In this document: piece by piece, positions 5,836 through 5,998 of the stretch
Layout: every line of letters starts with the position of its first letter
Position numbering within the stretch: the first letter of the stretch is position 1
Assembly: GCA_016762995.1 (NCBI GenBank)
Contig: JAESUT010000007.1
Coordinates: 36,831 to 42,828, forward strand
DNA length: 5,998 nt
Source of the DNA: Gammaproteobacteria bacterium
Lineage (GTDB): Bacteria > Pseudomonadota > Gammaproteobacteria > Pseudomonadales > Pseudohongiellaceae
Reading direction: 5' to 3'
Made by a program: the position numbers and the translations under genes
Notes under the pieces: model-generated
The model's database searches: none
What the model saw: only the letters and a program-made list of their open reading frames with translations
What the model was told of the DNA's origin: nothing

Positions 5836-5998
5836 TTAGGGAGCAAGACTCGATCTAGCCTGAGTGCCCCAGTGACCGTCCATCTTCGTGACTATATATA
5901 ACGATTCATAGGTCGCGAGTACTTCGTTATCGCTATTGAAGCGCTGGAATACCGTGGCGATATGCACCTTCTCCGACGAAACCAAAACCACGTCTCGC
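5836..5998 (-). CDS. C-terminal fragment of a probable NTF2/SnoaL-like family protein (N-terminus outside the window)
   Basis: An open frame enters from the right edge and reads 53 codons to TAA (5838-5836): it includes VHIATVFQRFNSDNEVLATYESLYIVTK and ends MDGHWGTQARSSLAP. The pattern of two beta-strands, a Y/F-x-V-V-T-K strand, a DGxWG turn and a closing QARSS(L/F)AP tail is like the end of SnoaL/NTF2-fold proteins in proteobacteria. These are small cone-shaped domains with varied enzymatic or binding roles, so no function can be given. Codon use looks like that of real genes, and it ends convergently with the receptor gene with a hairpin between. The start, length and operon of this gene cannot be seen. 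Confidence 0.65.
   Translation of the reverse strand, partial: RDVVLVSSEKVHIATVFQRFNSDNEVLATYESLYIVTKMDGHWGTQARSSLAP

Overview
The window is typical chromosomal DNA of a Gram-negative bacterium, most likely a marine-type gammaproteobacterium. The evidence is an outer-membrane TonB-dependent receptor with a C-terminal aromatic residue, Sec signal peptides, Shine-Dalgarno sites and a TcyP-type transporter closest in my recollection to gammaproteobacterial YdjN/TcyP. The taxonomic call is inference. No RNA genes, insertion sequences, CRISPR arrays or origins were seen.

Layout. Positions 1-565 (minus strand) hold most of a PiuC/YbiX-type Fe(II)/2-oxoglutarate dioxygenase that runs off the left edge. 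A strong rho-independent terminator (699-734) separates it from a minus-strand pair: tcyP (1299-2687, cystine symporter), then an exported RidA-family protein (770-1258) 40 bp downstream, probably one operon. Diverging from tcyP across a 213-bp control region is a small cupin gene (2901-3215) with a TTG start. A 393-bp gene-free stretch with several dyads precedes a 711-residue TonB-dependent receptor (3609-5744) related to the copper receptor OprC. A hairpin terminator (5781-5802) then lies between this gene and a convergent minus-strand gene. Only the last 53 codons of that gene are in the window, and they resemble the end of an NTF2/SnoaL-like protein.

How the genes may work together. The themes are metal uptake (receptor; PiuC-type enzymes are often linked to iron-uptake receptors) and sulfur amino-acid uptake (TcyP). 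The most interesting gene is the receptor. It keeps three of the four residues I match to the OprC copper site (Met104, His281, Met283), but the Cys position is Gly100, and two predicted loops are extremely methionine-rich. The second point of interest is the pairing of a cystine importer with a RidA paralogue carrying a signal peptide, because classical RidA acts in the cytoplasm on 2-aminoacrylate, a product of cysteine breakdown. I see no clear defence system, mobile element or wholly new system here.
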